This document shows, piece after piece, positions 9,254 to 16,920 of a DNA stretch of 37,337 nt; the first letter of the stretch is position 1; each line of letters begins with the position of its first letter. The stretch comes from Pseudomonas japonica (GTDB lineage Bacteria > Pseudomonadota > Gammaproteobacteria > Pseudomonadales > Pseudomonadaceae), in contig NZ_FZOL01000032.1 of the NCBI RefSeq assembly GCF_900188455.1, positions 23,380 through 60,716 on the forward strand, written 5' to 3'. The position numbers and the translations under genes are program-made. The notes below the pieces were generated by a model. The model saw only the letters and a list, made by a program, of their open reading frames with translations, was not told where the DNA came from and did not search any database.

Positions 9254-9270
9254 TGGCACCCGGCTTGCTA
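9254..9270 (+). promoter_or_regulatory. Sigma-54 (RpoN) promoter of dctA
   Basis: TGGCACCCGGCTTGCTA matches the -24/-12 consensus TGGCAC-N5-TTGCW fully, with ten bases between the GG and GC dinucleotides. The start site would be near 9280, giving a leader of about 112 nt before the dctA ATG. Confidence 0.85.
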
Positions 9271-9392
9271 TTACCTCAGCAGAGTTCTGCCACGCAGCTC
9301 GACACAACAAATCCCTCCAGTGCAGGAGGGTTCGCGATTCAGGTGCCACGCGTCCTGGGAAGGACCGGCCGGTGCCCTTGAGGAACATAGCC

Positions 9393-10721
9393 ATGACGAC
9401 AGCCCGTCAGCCACTGTACAAATCGCTGTATATCCAGGTACTGGTAGCGATCACCATCGGTATCCTGCTCGGTCACTACTACCCTGAAGCCGGCGTTGCC
9501 CTGAAACCCCTGGGTGACGGCTTCGTCAAACTGATCAAGATGGTCATCGCACCCATCATCTTCTGTACGGTGGTGAGCGGCATCGCCGGCATGCAGAGCA
9601 TGAAGTCGGTGGGCAAGACCGGCGGCTACGCGCTGCTGTACTTCGAGATCGTCTCCACCATCGCCCTGATCATCGGCCTGGTCGTGGTCAACGTGGTCAA
9701 GCCGGGCGCCGGCATGCACATCGACGTCTCCACCCTGAACGCCAGCAGCGTGGCCGCCTATGCCGCCGCCGGCGCGCAGCAGACCACGATCGGCTTCCTG
9801 CTCAACATCATCCCGGCCACCGTGGTCGGTGCCTTCGCCAACGGCGACATCCTGCAGGTGCTGATGTTCTCGGTGATCTTCGGCTTCGCCCTGCATCGCC
9901 TGGGTGACTATGGCCGTCCGGTGCTGGAGCTGATCGACCGCTTCGCCCATGTCATGTTCAACATCATCAACATGATCATGAAGCTGGCGCCGGTCGGTGC
10001 CTTCGGTGCCATGGCCTTCACCATCGGCCAGTACGGCGTCGGTTCGCTGGTGCAGTTGGGCTACCTGATGGCCTGCTTCTACATCACCTGCATCCTGTTC
10101 ATCCTGGTCATCCTCGGCGGTATCGCCCGTGCTCACGGTTTCAGCGTGCTGAAACTGATCCGCTACATCCGCGAAGAGCTGATGATCGTGCTGGGTACGT
10201 CTTCCTCGGAATCCGCCCTGCCACGCATGCTGACCAAGATGGAACGCCTGGGTGCGAAGAAATCCGTGGTTGGCCTGGTGATCCCGACCGGTTACTCGTT
10301 CAACCTCGACGGTACCTCGATCTACCTGACCATGGCCGCGGTGTTCATCGCCCAGGCCACCGACACCACCATGGACATCACTCACCAGATCACCCTGCTG
10401 CTGGTGCTGCTGGTGGCTTCCAAGGGTGCTGCCGGCGTCACCGGTTCCGGCTTCATCGTCCTGGCCGCCACCCTGTCCGCGGTGGGTCACCTGCCGGTGG
10501 CCGGCCTGGCGCTGATCCTCGGTATCGACCGCTTCATGTCCGAAGCCCGCGCGCTGACCAACCTGATCGGCAACGCCGTTGCCACCGTGGTGGTGGCCAA
10601 GTGGGTCAAGGAGCTGGACGAAGACAAGCTGCACAAGGAACTGGACTCCGGCGGTTCGCCGCTGGCCGAGACCCGTCCGATCGACGACCTGGGCGTGGCT
10701 GAAGGCCCGGCCGTTCGCTAA
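9393..10721 (+). CDS. dctA: C4-dicarboxylate transporter DctA
   Basis: Inner-membrane symporter of 442 residues of the dicarboxylate/amino acid:cation family, importing succinate, fumarate and malate with cations. Near the N-terminus is LGDGFVKLIKMVIAPIIF, the re-entrant loop carries GTSSSESALPRML, the substrate/cation region has IPTGYSFNLDGTSIYLTMA, and the second loop has SKGAAGVTGSGFIVLAATL; these distinguish DctA from GltP. Helices cover most of the protein. The start at 9393 gives MTTARQPLYKSLY and has GAGGA upstream; an in-frame GTG at 9372 is less likely. It is monocistronic, with a sigma-54 promoter in front and a UUCG-loop terminator behind. Confidence 0.95.
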   Translation: MTTARQPLYKSLYIQVLVAITIGILLGHYYPEAGVALKPLGDGFVKLIKMVIAPIIFCTVVSGIAGMQSMKSVGKTGGYALLYFEIVSTIALIIGLVVVNVVKPGAGMHIDVSTLNASSVAAYAAAGAQQTTIGFLLNIIPATVVGAFANGDILQVLMFSVIFGFALHRLGDYGRPVLELIDRFAHVMFNIINMIMKLAPVGAFGAMAFTIGQYGVGSLVQLGYLMACFYITCILFILVILGGIARAHGFSVLKLIRYIREELMIVLGTSSSESALPRMLTKMERLGAKKSVVGLVIPTGYSFNLDGTSIYLTMAAVFIAQATDTTMDITHQITLLLVLLVASKGAAGVTGSGFIVLAATLSAVGHLPVAGLALILGIDRFMSEARALTNLIGNAVATVVVAKWVKELDEDKLHKELDSGGSPLAETRPIDDLGVAEGPAVR

Positions 10722-10737
10722 GCGTCTGTTGCACTGC

Positions 10738-10768
10738 AAAAAGCCCATCTTCGGATGGGCTTTTTCGT
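10738..10768 (+). terminator. Rho-independent terminator of dctA
   Basis: Perfect 12-bp stem (10738-10749 with 10754-10765) closed by a TTCG tetraloop on a C-G pair, with five Ts ending the stem. It starts 17 bases after the dctA stop. Confidence 0.92.
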
Positions 10769-10795
10769 TTGGGATTGGCTTCGAGGGTGCCTGTC

Positions 10796-10903
10796 CCGGC
10801 CTCATCGCTGGCAAGGCCAGCTCCCACGGGGTTTGCGGTCTGCCGCAGACTTCAGGCAAGGCACGGATTCTGTGGGAGCTGGCGTTGCCAGCGATGAGGC
10901 CGG
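10796..10903. repeat. REP doublet, second family, 32-bp arms
   Basis: Arms 10796-10827 and 10872-10903 are inverted copies with one mismatch in 32. The core is CATCGCTGGCAAGGCCAGCT, ending GTGGGAGCTGGC in the right arm. It differs from the two GTAGGAGC-type doublets in this window. It fills the space between the dctA terminator and the convergent sprT stop. Confidence 0.85.
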
Positions 10904-10923
10904 CCGGGCTCAACAGAAAACCA

Positions 10924-11418
10924 TTACTCCACGCGAACTTCCCCGGTAAACACCAGGGTCTGCCGACACCGTCGACACAGATAGCGCCGTCCCTTGCCCA
11001 CCAGCCCATGGCGCTGCGCGGAAAACGGGAAATCGCTGCCGGCACAGGGGCAGCGGTAGATATAGCGGGCCACGTTGCGCCGCTGCACTTCGTAGTTGTG
11101 GCAACGATTCGGCGGTAGTTCGTAGACCCCGCGCATGATCAGTTGCCATTCCTCGCCATGGGGCTGGATGCGCTCGCCGAACAACTGGTGGGCGATCAGG
11201 TGCGCGACTTCGTGGGCCACGGTCTGGCGCAGGAAATCCTCGCGGTTCTCGCGGTACAGCTGCAGGTTGAAGCGCAGCAGGTTCTCGTGCAGGTGGGCGA
11301 CACCGGCCTTCTGGCCGCGCAGCTTGAAGCTGACCACCGGGCGGGTGAAGGGGCGTTTGAAAAACGCTTCGGCTTGTTTGTAGCAGTCTTCGACGCGGGA
11401 TGTGAGCAGCTCTGGCAT
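10924..11418 (-). CDS. sprT: SprT-family zinc metalloprotein
   Basis: SprT-like protein of 164 residues. The zinc-protease motif HEVAHLIAHQLFG is at about residues 69-81, and a later HGEEW may supply the third ligand. The C-terminal zinc ribbon shows CPCAG and CRRC spaced as in SprT. Bacterial SprT is poorly characterised; its eukaryotic relative Spartan cleaves DNA-protein crosslinks, so a similar role is possible but not shown. ATG at 11418 has AGGAG about 12 bases upstream. It lies downstream of the Yip1-family gene on the same strand, with a GC-rich hairpin between them, so it may be transcribed separately. Confidence 0.88.
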   Translation of the reverse strand: MPELLTSRVEDCYKQAEAFFKRPFTRPVVSFKLRGQKAGVAHLHENLLRFNLQLYRENREDFLRQTVAHEVAHLIAHQLFGERIQPHGEEWQLIMRGVYELPPNRCHNYEVQRRNVARYIYRCPCAGSDFPFSAQRHGLVGKGRRYLCRRCRQTLVFTGEVRVE

Positions 11419-11497
11419 GCGTGACGGTACTCCTGAGCGGCCGATTATGCCGCAACCGGCGAAGCGCCGCCGAGACCATTGGTCCGCGGACGAAATC

Positions 11498-11518
11498 GGG
11501 CCGCCTTGCGGCGGCCCG
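11498..11518 (-). terminator. GC-rich hairpin after the Yip1-family gene
   Basis: GGGCCGCC and GGCGGCCC pair around a TTGC-type loop. The minus-strand tail is only weakly T-rich, so this may be a terminator or an RNA-stabilising hairpin between the Yip1-family and sprT genes. Confidence 0.5.
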
Positions 11519-11549
11519 AGGTGTTGCCCCTATGTTGTCGGCGTTTTTT

Positions 11550-12149
11550 CTAGTTGGTGTAGACGGGCCCCACGCCCAATCCCCAGGTGATCACGGTGAA
11601 GGCCATGATGGCGACCAGCACCACCAGACCCACCGCCAGTACCGAACTCGAGAACAGGAAGCCTTCGTCGGACGGAATGTTCATGAAGGTCGGCAAACCG
11701 ACGTACAGCAGGTAGACCGTGTAGCAGATGGCCGCCGTGCCGATGATCATCCCCAGCCACAGGTGTGGGTAGAGTGCCGCCAGGCCGCCGATGAACAGCG
11801 GGGTGGCGGTGTAGGTGGCGAACGCGATGCATTGCGCCAGGCTCGGATTGGCATCGTAGGTGCGCGCCATCCAGTGGATGAAGGCGCCCATGACCGCAAC
11901 GCCGGCGAGCATGGCCAGGTACGACATGATGGTCATCCACAGCGCGCTCTCCATGGTCAGCATGACCGGAGCGCGATCGCCGATGACCCAGCCGACCTGG
12001 GTGGTGCCGATGAACGCCGATACCGCGGGAATCGCCGCGAGTATCAGGGTATGGGTGAGGTACATGTGGCTGATGGATTCCTCCTCGCCACGGATCTCCC
12101 GCCATTCCTGGTCAGGATGGGTGAACAGCCCTACAACGTGATGGATCAT
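11550..12149 (-). CDS. Yip1-family integral membrane protein
   Basis: A 199-residue inner-membrane protein of the Yip1 superfamily. The N-terminus MIHHVVGLFTHPDQEWREIRGEEES is the cytoplasmic lead typical of bacterial members, followed by about five hydrophobic helices (LTHTLILAAIPAVSAFIG, MTIMSYLAMLAGVAVMGAFI, CIAFATYTATPLFIGGLAAL, LGMIIGTAAICYTVYLLYV and the VLAVGLVVLVAIMAFTVI end). Its cellular role is not established. The start at 12149 has GGAG eight bases upstream; the in-frame GTG at 12158 lies within that site. It diverges from ttcA, with a TATACT -10-like hexamer at 12257-12262 on this strand. Confidence 0.85.
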   Translation of the reverse strand: MIHHVVGLFTHPDQEWREIRGEEESISHMYLTHTLILAAIPAVSAFIGTTQVGWVIGDRAPVMLTMESALWMTIMSYLAMLAGVAVMGAFIHWMARTYDANPSLAQCIAFATYTATPLFIGGLAALYPHLWLGMIIGTAAICYTVYLLYVGLPTFMNIPSDEGFLFSSSVLAVGLVVLVAIMAFTVITWGLGVGPVYTN

Positions 12150-12419
12150 GCCAATCACTCCTACGTCGTTTCCAATCGCCCCCCAGCGGAGCGCTTGCTA
12201 GCCCGCAAGGCACGGGCCGGACAGGACAGGCCGCTATTGGTGCGGTCTTATGTCGCAGTATAGGAAGGCGTTCGCCGCGCAAATCCGCTTTTTTAGAGCA
12301 AATCGCGCTGTCAGGCGGTGGCTTGATTTCCTCGCAGTCTTTATCGGATTGGCCTGCCCCCGGCCCCGGTTTATGCGTAAAATACGCGCCTTTTGTCACA
12401 CCTCGCGGATTCAAGCGCC

Positions 12420-13244
12420 ATGGGCACCCTTTCGGTCAACCAGAACAAACTGCAAAAACGCCTGCGCCGCCTCGCCGGCGAAGCCATCACCGACTACAAC
12501 ATGATCGAGGATGGCGACAAGGTCATGGTCTGCCTGTCCGGCGGCAAGGACAGCTACACCATGCTCGATGTTCTGCTGCACCTGCAGAAAGTGGCGCCGA
12601 TCAAGTTCGACATCGTCGCGGTGAACATGGACCAGAAGCAGCCCGGCTTCCCCGAGGAAGTGCTGCCGGCCTACCTGGCGACACTGGGCATCGAGTACCA
12701 CATCGTCGAGAAGGACACCTACTCGGTGGTCAAGGAGCTGGTTCCGGAGGGCAAGACCACCTGCTCGCTGTGCTCGCGCCTGCGCCGCGGCACCCTGTAC
12801 ACCTTCGCCGACGAAATCGGCGCGACCAAGATGGCCCTCGGTCACCACCGCGACGACATCGTCGAGACCTTCTTCCTCAACATGTTCTTCAACGGCACCA
12901 TGAAGGCCATGCCGCCCAAGCTGCGCGCCGACGACGGGCGCAACGTGGTGATCCGCCCGCTGGCCTACTGCTCGGAGAAGGACATCCAGGCCTACTCGGA
13001 CATGAAGGAATTCCCGATCATCCCGTGCAACCTCTGCGGCTCCCAGGAAAACCTGCAGCGCCAGGTGGTCAAGGAAATGCTGGTGGAGTGGGAGCGCAAG
13101 TCGCCGGGCCGCACCGACAGCATCTTCCGCAGCCTGCAGAACGTGGTGCCGTCGCAACTGGCCGACCGTAACCTGTTCGACTTCACCAGCCTGCGCATCG
13201 ACGAGAGCGCCACCCCGCGTTTCCTCGACGTGCTGAACATCTGA
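12420..13244 (+). CDS. ttcA: tRNA 2-thiocytidine biosynthesis protein TtcA
   Basis: A 274-residue enzyme that thiolates cytidine 32 of certain tRNAs, using ATP and a [4Fe-4S] cluster. The PP-loop SGGKDSYTML sits at about residues 41-50; a CSLC pair at about 116-119 and the PCNLCG cysteine are the expected cluster ligands. GHHRDDIVETFFLNMFFNG is the family signature. The start MGTLSVNQNKL matches the family; no Shine-Dalgarno is obvious, though TAAAAT lies about 40 bases upstream. The glycosylase gene begins four bases after its stop, so the two are probably co-transcribed. Confidence 0.95.
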   Translation: MGTLSVNQNKLQKRLRRLAGEAITDYNMIEDGDKVMVCLSGGKDSYTMLDVLLHLQKVAPIKFDIVAVNMDQKQPGFPEEVLPAYLATLGIEYHIVEKDTYSVVKELVPEGKTTCSLCSRLRRGTLYTFADEIGATKMALGHHRDDIVETFFLNMFFNGTMKAMPPKLRADDGRNVVIRPLAYCSEKDIQAYSDMKEFPIIPCNLCGSQENLQRQVVKEMLVEWERKSPGRTDSIFRSLQNVVPSQLADRNLFDFTSLRIDESATPRFLDVLNI

Positions 13245-13247
13245 CCC

Positions 13248-13919
13248 ATGCGCGATTACCAGTGGCTGCATGAGTACTGCCTGAACCGCTTCGGCTCCGC
13301 CGCGGCGCTGGAGGCCTATCTGCCGCAGCCGAAGAGCCCGGCGCAGTTGCGTGCCATCGGCGACGACCGCTACCTCTCGACCCTGGCCCTGCGGGTGTTC
13401 CGTGCCGGGCTCAAGCACAGCCTGGTGGATGCCAAGTGGCCGGCGTTCGAGGAGGTGTTCTTCGGTTTCGATCCGGAGAAGGTGGTGCTGATGGGCGCCG
13501 AGCACCTTGAGCGACTGATGCAGGACAGTCGCCTGATCCGTCACCTGGGCAAGCTCAAGAGCGTGCCGCGCAACGCGCAGATGGTGCTGGACGTGCAGAA
13601 GGAGAAGGGCAGTTTCGCCGCGCTGATCGCCGACTGGCCGGTGACCGACATCACCGGGTTGTGGAAGTACCTGGCCAAGCATGGCAACCAGCTCGGCGGC
13701 CTGTCGGCGCCGCGCTTCCTGCGCATGGTCGGCAAGGACACCTTCATTCCGACCGATGACATGTCAGCGGCGCTGATCGCCCAGGAAGTGATCGACAAGA
13801 AGCCCACCAGCCAGCGGGATCTTGCGTTGGTGCAAGAGGCGTTCAACCAGTGGCATGCAGAAAGCGGGCGACCGCTGTGCCAGTTGTCGGTGATGCTGGC
13901 GCATACCGTCAATCACTGA
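13248..13919 (+). CDS. DNA-3-methyladenine glycosylase I family protein (Tag-like)
   Basis: A 223-residue protein of the Tag/adenine-glycosylase family, probably removing alkylated adenine from DNA. The recognisable core includes LALRVFRAGLKHSLVDAKWPAFEEVFFGFDPEKV split over residues 44-77, then ERLMQDSRLIRHLGKLKSV at about 91-109, which parallels E. coli Tag (VERLVQD.GIIRHRGKI). The N-terminus lacks Tag's zinc-binding cysteine start and the C-terminus differs, so it is a divergent branch and activity is inferred. It follows ttcA by three bases. A REP doublet lies between it and the convergent DUF2069 gene. Confidence 0.82.
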   Translation: MRDYQWLHEYCLNRFGSAAALEAYLPQPKSPAQLRAIGDDRYLSTLALRVFRAGLKHSLVDAKWPAFEEVFFGFDPEKVVLMGAEHLERLMQDSRLIRHLGKLKSVPRNAQMVLDVQKEKGSFAALIADWPVTDITGLWKYLAKHGNQLGGLSAPRFLRMVGKDTFIPTDDMSAALIAQEVIDKKPTSQRDLALVQEAFNQWHAESGRPLCQLSVMLAHTVNH

Positions 13920-13938
13920 GCCCATGTGCCACGTCCCC

Positions 13939-14065
13939 CGTAGGAGCGTGGCTTGTCGTGTGACGAACCACCGCGAAGGACCGCATAGCGGTCCCGACAA
14001 TTGCATTGGCGGCAGCCATTTTGGGACCGCTATGCGGTCCTTCGCGGGCAAGCCACGCTCCTACG
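13939..14065. repeat. REP doublet with interrupted left arm
   Basis: Outer arms CGTAGGAGCGTGGCTT and its complement (16 bp) and inner arms of 24 bp containing GGACCGCATAGCGGTCC are perfect. The left arm carries 17 bases between outer and inner parts where the right arm has three. It is related to the 5333-5431 doublet. It lies between two convergent genes. Confidence 0.85.
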
Positions 14066-14085
14066 AGGGGGACATGGCATCGGCC

Positions 14086-14502
14086 TCAGACCACACCTTC
14101 TCCCGCCACCCGCCGATCGAACTGGAAGCGCCAGCGGATATACAGCAGCGCACTGACGAACAACGTCAGGCTGATCACCACCTCCAGCCAGCCGAACAAC
14201 GCCCGGCTCGGGTCGAACGCCGCTTCCACGCCGGTGATGAAGTACAGGTTGAGCACGAAGCACATCCAGGCATGCGCCCGCGCACTGCCGCCGATCATCC
14301 CCGGCGCCACCAGTGCCAGAGGCAGCAGCTGGATACCGAGGATCACCCAGGGCCGGGCTCCGTGCAGGTCGGTGAAGAACAGCGTATTGACCACCAGCAG
14401 CGCCACCAGGCTGGCGAAGGCCGCCAGGCTCAGGGCGCGGGTCAGGCGCACCCGTGGGGTCAGCCACTCCAGCGGCGGAAGGACCTTCGGCTTTTTAGCC
14501 AC
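14086..14502 (-). CDS. DUF2069 membrane protein
   Basis: A 138-residue membrane protein of the DUF2069 family, function unknown. It has about four hydrophobic helices (LSLAAFASLVALLVVNTLFF, WVILGIQLLPLALVAPGMIG, WMCFVLNLYFITGVEAAF, VVISLTLFVSALLYIRW) and a basic N-terminus. The chosen start is GTG at 14502 (MAKKPKVLPPLEW), with GGAG seven bases upstream; longer readings run through wrbA in the wrong frame. It overlaps the end of wrbA by eight bases, so it is the last gene of an arsC-like/wrbA/DUF2069 operon. Confidence 0.85.
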   Translation of the reverse strand: MAKKPKVLPPLEWLTPRVRLTRALSLAAFASLVALLVVNTLFFTDLHGARPWVILGIQLLPLALVAPGMIGGSARAHAWMCFVLNLYFITGVEAAFDPSRALFGWLEVVISLTLFVSALLYIRWRFQFDRRVAGEGVV

Positions 14503-15100
14503 GCCCGTTCTCCAGCAGTTTCGCGGTAGTCGCCAGGCGCTGGCCGAGGGCGCGGCACAGGGTGATCTCGTCGGCGTCCAGGTCACGCTTGCCATCGGCA
14601 CCGGCGTGGTGGCTGGCGCCATACGGCGTGCCGCCGCCCTTGGTCTCGATCAGCGCCGATTCGCTGTAGGGCAGGCCCATGATCAGCATGCCGTGGTGCA
14701 TCAGCGGCAGCAGCATCGACAGCAGGGTCGACTCCTGACCGCCATGCAGGCTGGCGGTGGAGGTGAACGCCGCCGCCGGTTTGCCCACCAGGCCGCCGCT
14801 CAGCCACAGGCTGCTGGTGCCATCGATGAAGTACTTGAGCGGCGCGGCCATGTTGCCGAAGCGGGTCGGACTGCCGAGGGCCAGACCGGCGCAGTTGCGC
14901 AGGTCGTCGAGGGTCGCGTACAGGGCGCCGGTCGGCGGAATCGCCGGGGCCACCGCTTCGCATTCGGTGGAAATCGCCGGCACGGTGCGCAGGCGTGCCT
15001 CCAGGCCGGCCAGCTCGACGCCGCGGGCGATCTGCCGGGCCATCTCGCTGGTGGAGCCATGGCGGCTGTAGTAGAGGATCAGGATGTACGGCTGGCTCAC
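14495..15100 (-). CDS. wrbA: NAD(P)H:quinone oxidoreductase WrbA
   Basis: A 201-residue flavodoxin-like protein that reduces quinones by two electrons with FMN and NAD(P)H. The FMN phosphate loop YYSRHGSTSEMAR is at about residues 10-22, GSPTRFGNMAAPLKYFIDGTS gives the isoalloxazine-binding segment, and FTSTASLHGGQESTLLSML is the WrbA signature. The start is GTG at 15100, with GGAG eight bases upstream; it overlaps the ArsC-like stop (GTGA). Tight overlaps on both sides indicate one transcript. Members work as tetramers in the cytoplasm. Confidence 0.93.
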   Translation of the reverse strand: MSQPYILILYYSRHGSTSEMARQIARGVELAGLEARLRTVPAISTECEAVAPAIPPTGALYATLDDLRNCAGLALGSPTRFGNMAAPLKYFIDGTSSLWLSGGLVGKPAAAFTSTASLHGGQESTLLSMLLPLMHHGMLIMGLPYSESALIETKGGGTPYGASHHAGADGKRDLDADEITLCRALGQRLATTAKLLENGRG

Positions 15101-15450
15101 GGCAGGATCTCCAGCACTTTCTCCGGAGGACGGCCGATCACGGCCTTGTCGCCGACCACCAGGATCGGGCGTTCGATCAGCTTGGGATGTTCGGCCATGG
15201 CGGCGATCAACTGCTCGTCGCTCAGCGCCGGGTTGGCCAGGTCGAGGCTCTTGTACTCGTCTTCACCGGTGCGCAGCAGCTGGCGTGCGCCGATGCCCAG
15301 CTTGCCGAGCAGGGCCTTGAGGGTCGCCGCGTCCGGCGGGGTTTCCAGGTAGCGCACCACGTCAGGGTTGAGGCCGCGTTCTTCGAGCAGTTCCAGCGCG
15401 CCACGGGATTTCGAGCAGCGCGGGTTGTGGTAGAGCGTCAGGTCGGTCAT
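15097..15450 (-). CDS. ArsC/Spx-family thioredoxin-fold protein (YfgD-like)
   Basis: A 117-residue ArsC-family protein. The N-terminal motif LTLYHNPRCSKSRGALELLEE holds the single active cysteine (C11), and the C-terminal IERPILVVGDKAVIGRPPE matches the family's RP-rich end. Many such proteins are annotated as arsenate reductase, but with no ars genes nearby and wrbA overlapping, a general glutathione- or glutaredoxin-linked redox role is as likely. ATG at 15450 opens the minus operon; the gene diverges from the TlpA-like lipoprotein 86 bases away. Confidence 0.88.
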   Translation of the reverse strand: MTDLTLYHNPRCSKSRGALELLEERGLNPDVVRYLETPPDAATLKALLGKLGIGARQLLRTGEDEYKSLDLANPALSDEQLIAAMAEHPKLIERPILVVGDKAVIGRPPEKVLEILP

Positions 15451-15536
15451 GTCAGGGTCGCATCCAGCTGTGAGTGGCGGGTATTCTAACCGCAGCGAAT
15501 TGGCATTTTGCCTGAATCTTGAAGAAGGATTGACCC

Positions 15537-16001
15537 ATGACAAGGCGTTTGGCGGCAGCCCTGGCCATCAGCATGAGCCTCGTGCTCGGTGGTTGCGGTG
15601 CGGACTACGGCCTCGACCAGAACGGCAACACGGTGAAAGCCGAGCAACTCGAAGGGCGCTGGGTGGTGCTCAACTACTGGGCCGAATGGTGCGGCCCGTG
15701 CCGGGTGGAGATTCCCGAGTTGAACAACTTCGCGAAAGACTGGCAGAGCCAGGGCGTGACCGTAATCGGGGTGAACTTCGACGGTCTGCAGGGCGAGGAA
15801 CTGAAGAAGTCCACCGAGACCATGGGCATCGGTTTCACCGTGCTCGCCGAGGATCCGGCCGAGCGTTACGAACTGCCGCGTGCCGAAGGCCTGCCGGTGA
15901 CCTACATCATCGACGGCAAGGGCAAGGTGCGCGAGCAGTTGATGGGCGAACAGACGGCGGCGGGGCTGGCGGAGAGGATCAAGGCGCTCAAGGGCGCTTG
16001 A
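15537..16001 (+). CDS. TlpA-like thioredoxin-domain lipoprotein
   Basis: A 154-residue predicted lipoprotein facing the periplasm. The signal peptide ends in lipobox VLGGC with acylated C20. The thioredoxin fold has WAEWCGPCRVEIPEL with active cysteines C52 and C55, and the cis-proline segment GLPVTYIIDGKGKV. The family (TlpA/ResA) reduces disulfides of exported proteins or cytochrome c apoproteins; the partner here is unknown. AAGGA lies seven bases before the ATG. It stands alone between the divergent ArsC-like gene and a convergent META lipoprotein gene, with a hairpin after it. Confidence 0.88.
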   Translation: MTRRLAAALAISMSLVLGGCGADYGLDQNGNTVKAEQLEGRWVVLNYWAEWCGPCRVEIPELNNFAKDWQSQGVTVIGVNFDGLQGEELKKSTETMGIGFTVLAEDPAERYELPRAEGLPVTYIIDGKGKVREQLMGEQTAAGLAERIKALKGA

Positions 16002-16020
16002 TCACGGTGTATTCGGGGAC

Positions 16021-16047
16021 CACGAAGGGCCGCAAAGCGGCCCCGTG
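16021..16047. terminator. Bidirectional hairpin between convergent genes
   Basis: GGGCCGC (16027-16033) pairs with GCGGCCC (16037-16043) around AAA, with CAC/GTG flanks. It separates the TlpA-like lipoprotein gene from the META lipoprotein gene; no long T tract is present. Confidence 0.6.
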
Positions 16048-16051
16048 AGTC

Positions 16052-16456
16052 TCAGCCTTCTTCAGGCCAGAAGCGCAGCGGCTTGCCTTCGGCCGGCCAG
16101 AAGCGGATCTGCTCGATCGGCGAGATATCCCAGCGCTGTACCGTCGCCAGGGCCTCGAAGAAGCGTTTTTCCTGCTCCATCAGCGCCGGCGCGCAGAGTT
16201 TGCGGGTGCTGCCGATTTTGCCGAAGCTGAGCCGGTCGTCCTGCAGCTCGTACTGCGCGAACCAGTGGTTGCAGCCACCATTGCCGTAGGCCCGGCCATC
16301 TTCGGCGAGGGTCAGGGTCAGGTGGCTGTAGTCCATCAGCGGACGCTCGCCGATCCACTCCAGCACATAGCTGCGCTCGCGCTGCAGCTTCACCGGTTCG
16401 GCCGCGCAACCCGCCAGGGCGGCAAGCGCCAGGGCGCTCAAGACCAGGTTTTTCAC
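16052..16456 (-). CDS. META-domain (HslJ-like) lipoprotein
   Basis: A 134-residue predicted lipoprotein: MKNLVLSALALAALAGC gives a lipobox with C17. The rest resembles a META/HslJ domain, with VLEWIGERPLMDYSHLTLTL, GRAYGNGGCNHWFAQY (the GCN motif) and a final half RKLCAPALMEQEKRFFEAL. Function is unknown; the E. coli homologue is linked to heat and novobiocin resistance. The start is GTG at 16456, whose last two bases form part of the upstream gene's TGA (GTGA), implying translational coupling. Confidence 0.8.
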   Translation of the reverse strand: MKNLVLSALALAALAGCAAEPVKLQRERSYVLEWIGERPLMDYSHLTLTLAEDGRAYGNGGCNHWFAQYELQDDRLSFGKIGSTRKLCAPALMEQEKRFFEALATVQRWDISPIEQIRFWPAEGKPLRFWPEEG

Positions 16457-16890
16457 TGCGCCTGCTCCCGGCATTGCGGGCACAGGTGCTTGTCGCCCTT
16501 GCTGAGCCAGCCCAGCTCGGTGATCCGCGCCACGGCGGCCGGCTGCTGGGCTTTCTTGCCCAGCTTGGCGTCCACGGCGAATTCGAAGTCCAGCGTTGCC
16601 TGGCAGCCGTCGCAGTTGACCTGCCACTGATGAATCGCCAGCTCGCCGAAGACCGGGCCGGTCGCCACCGCGACCCACTGGCCGCGCGGGTTGATCAGGT
16701 GGCGGACGCTGTCGACGGTGAGGCGCATGGACAGGTCCTTGCTGCCCTTGAGAGTGACCAGCAGGACGTCGCCTTTCTGGATCGAGCCGCCGTTGCCGGT
16801 GACCTGGTAGCGGCCAGGCACCAGCGCGCGGCATTCGATCAGGGTGTGTTGCGGGTTGAAGAGGGTGTAGCGGAAATCGTGTTCGACCAT
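16453..16890 (-). CDS. Conserved hypothetical protein with C-terminal zinc ribbon
   Basis: A 145-residue protein I cannot name. Four cysteines in two pairs (CDGC at about 94-97 and CPQC at about 138-141) suggest a structural zinc ribbon. The N-terminal half is beta-rich (FRYTLFNPQHTLIECRALV, SIQKGDVLLVTLKG), like a small barrel. No signal peptide or membrane helix is seen. The ribosome site GGAGG lies close to the ATG at 16890. It overlaps the META lipoprotein gene and sits beside ldhA; I recall this pair upstream of ldhA in P. aeruginosa (PA0925-PA0926). Confidence 0.78.
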   Translation of the reverse strand: MVEHDFRYTLFNPQHTLIECRALVPGRYQVTGNGGSIQKGDVLLVTLKGSKDLSMRLTVDSVRHLINPRGQWVAVATGPVFGELAIHQWQVNCDGCQATLDFEFAVDAKLGKKAQQPAAVARITELGWLSKGDKHLCPQCREQAQ

Positions 16891-16920
16891 GGGGCCTCCA
16901 AATTTGCCGCGTATCCTACC

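Noticed and set aside
9339..11045. 568-codon minus-strand open frame opposite dctA
   Set aside because: It covers dctA antisense plus a terminator and a REP doublet, and is rich in His/Asp/Gln repeats typical of shadow frames.
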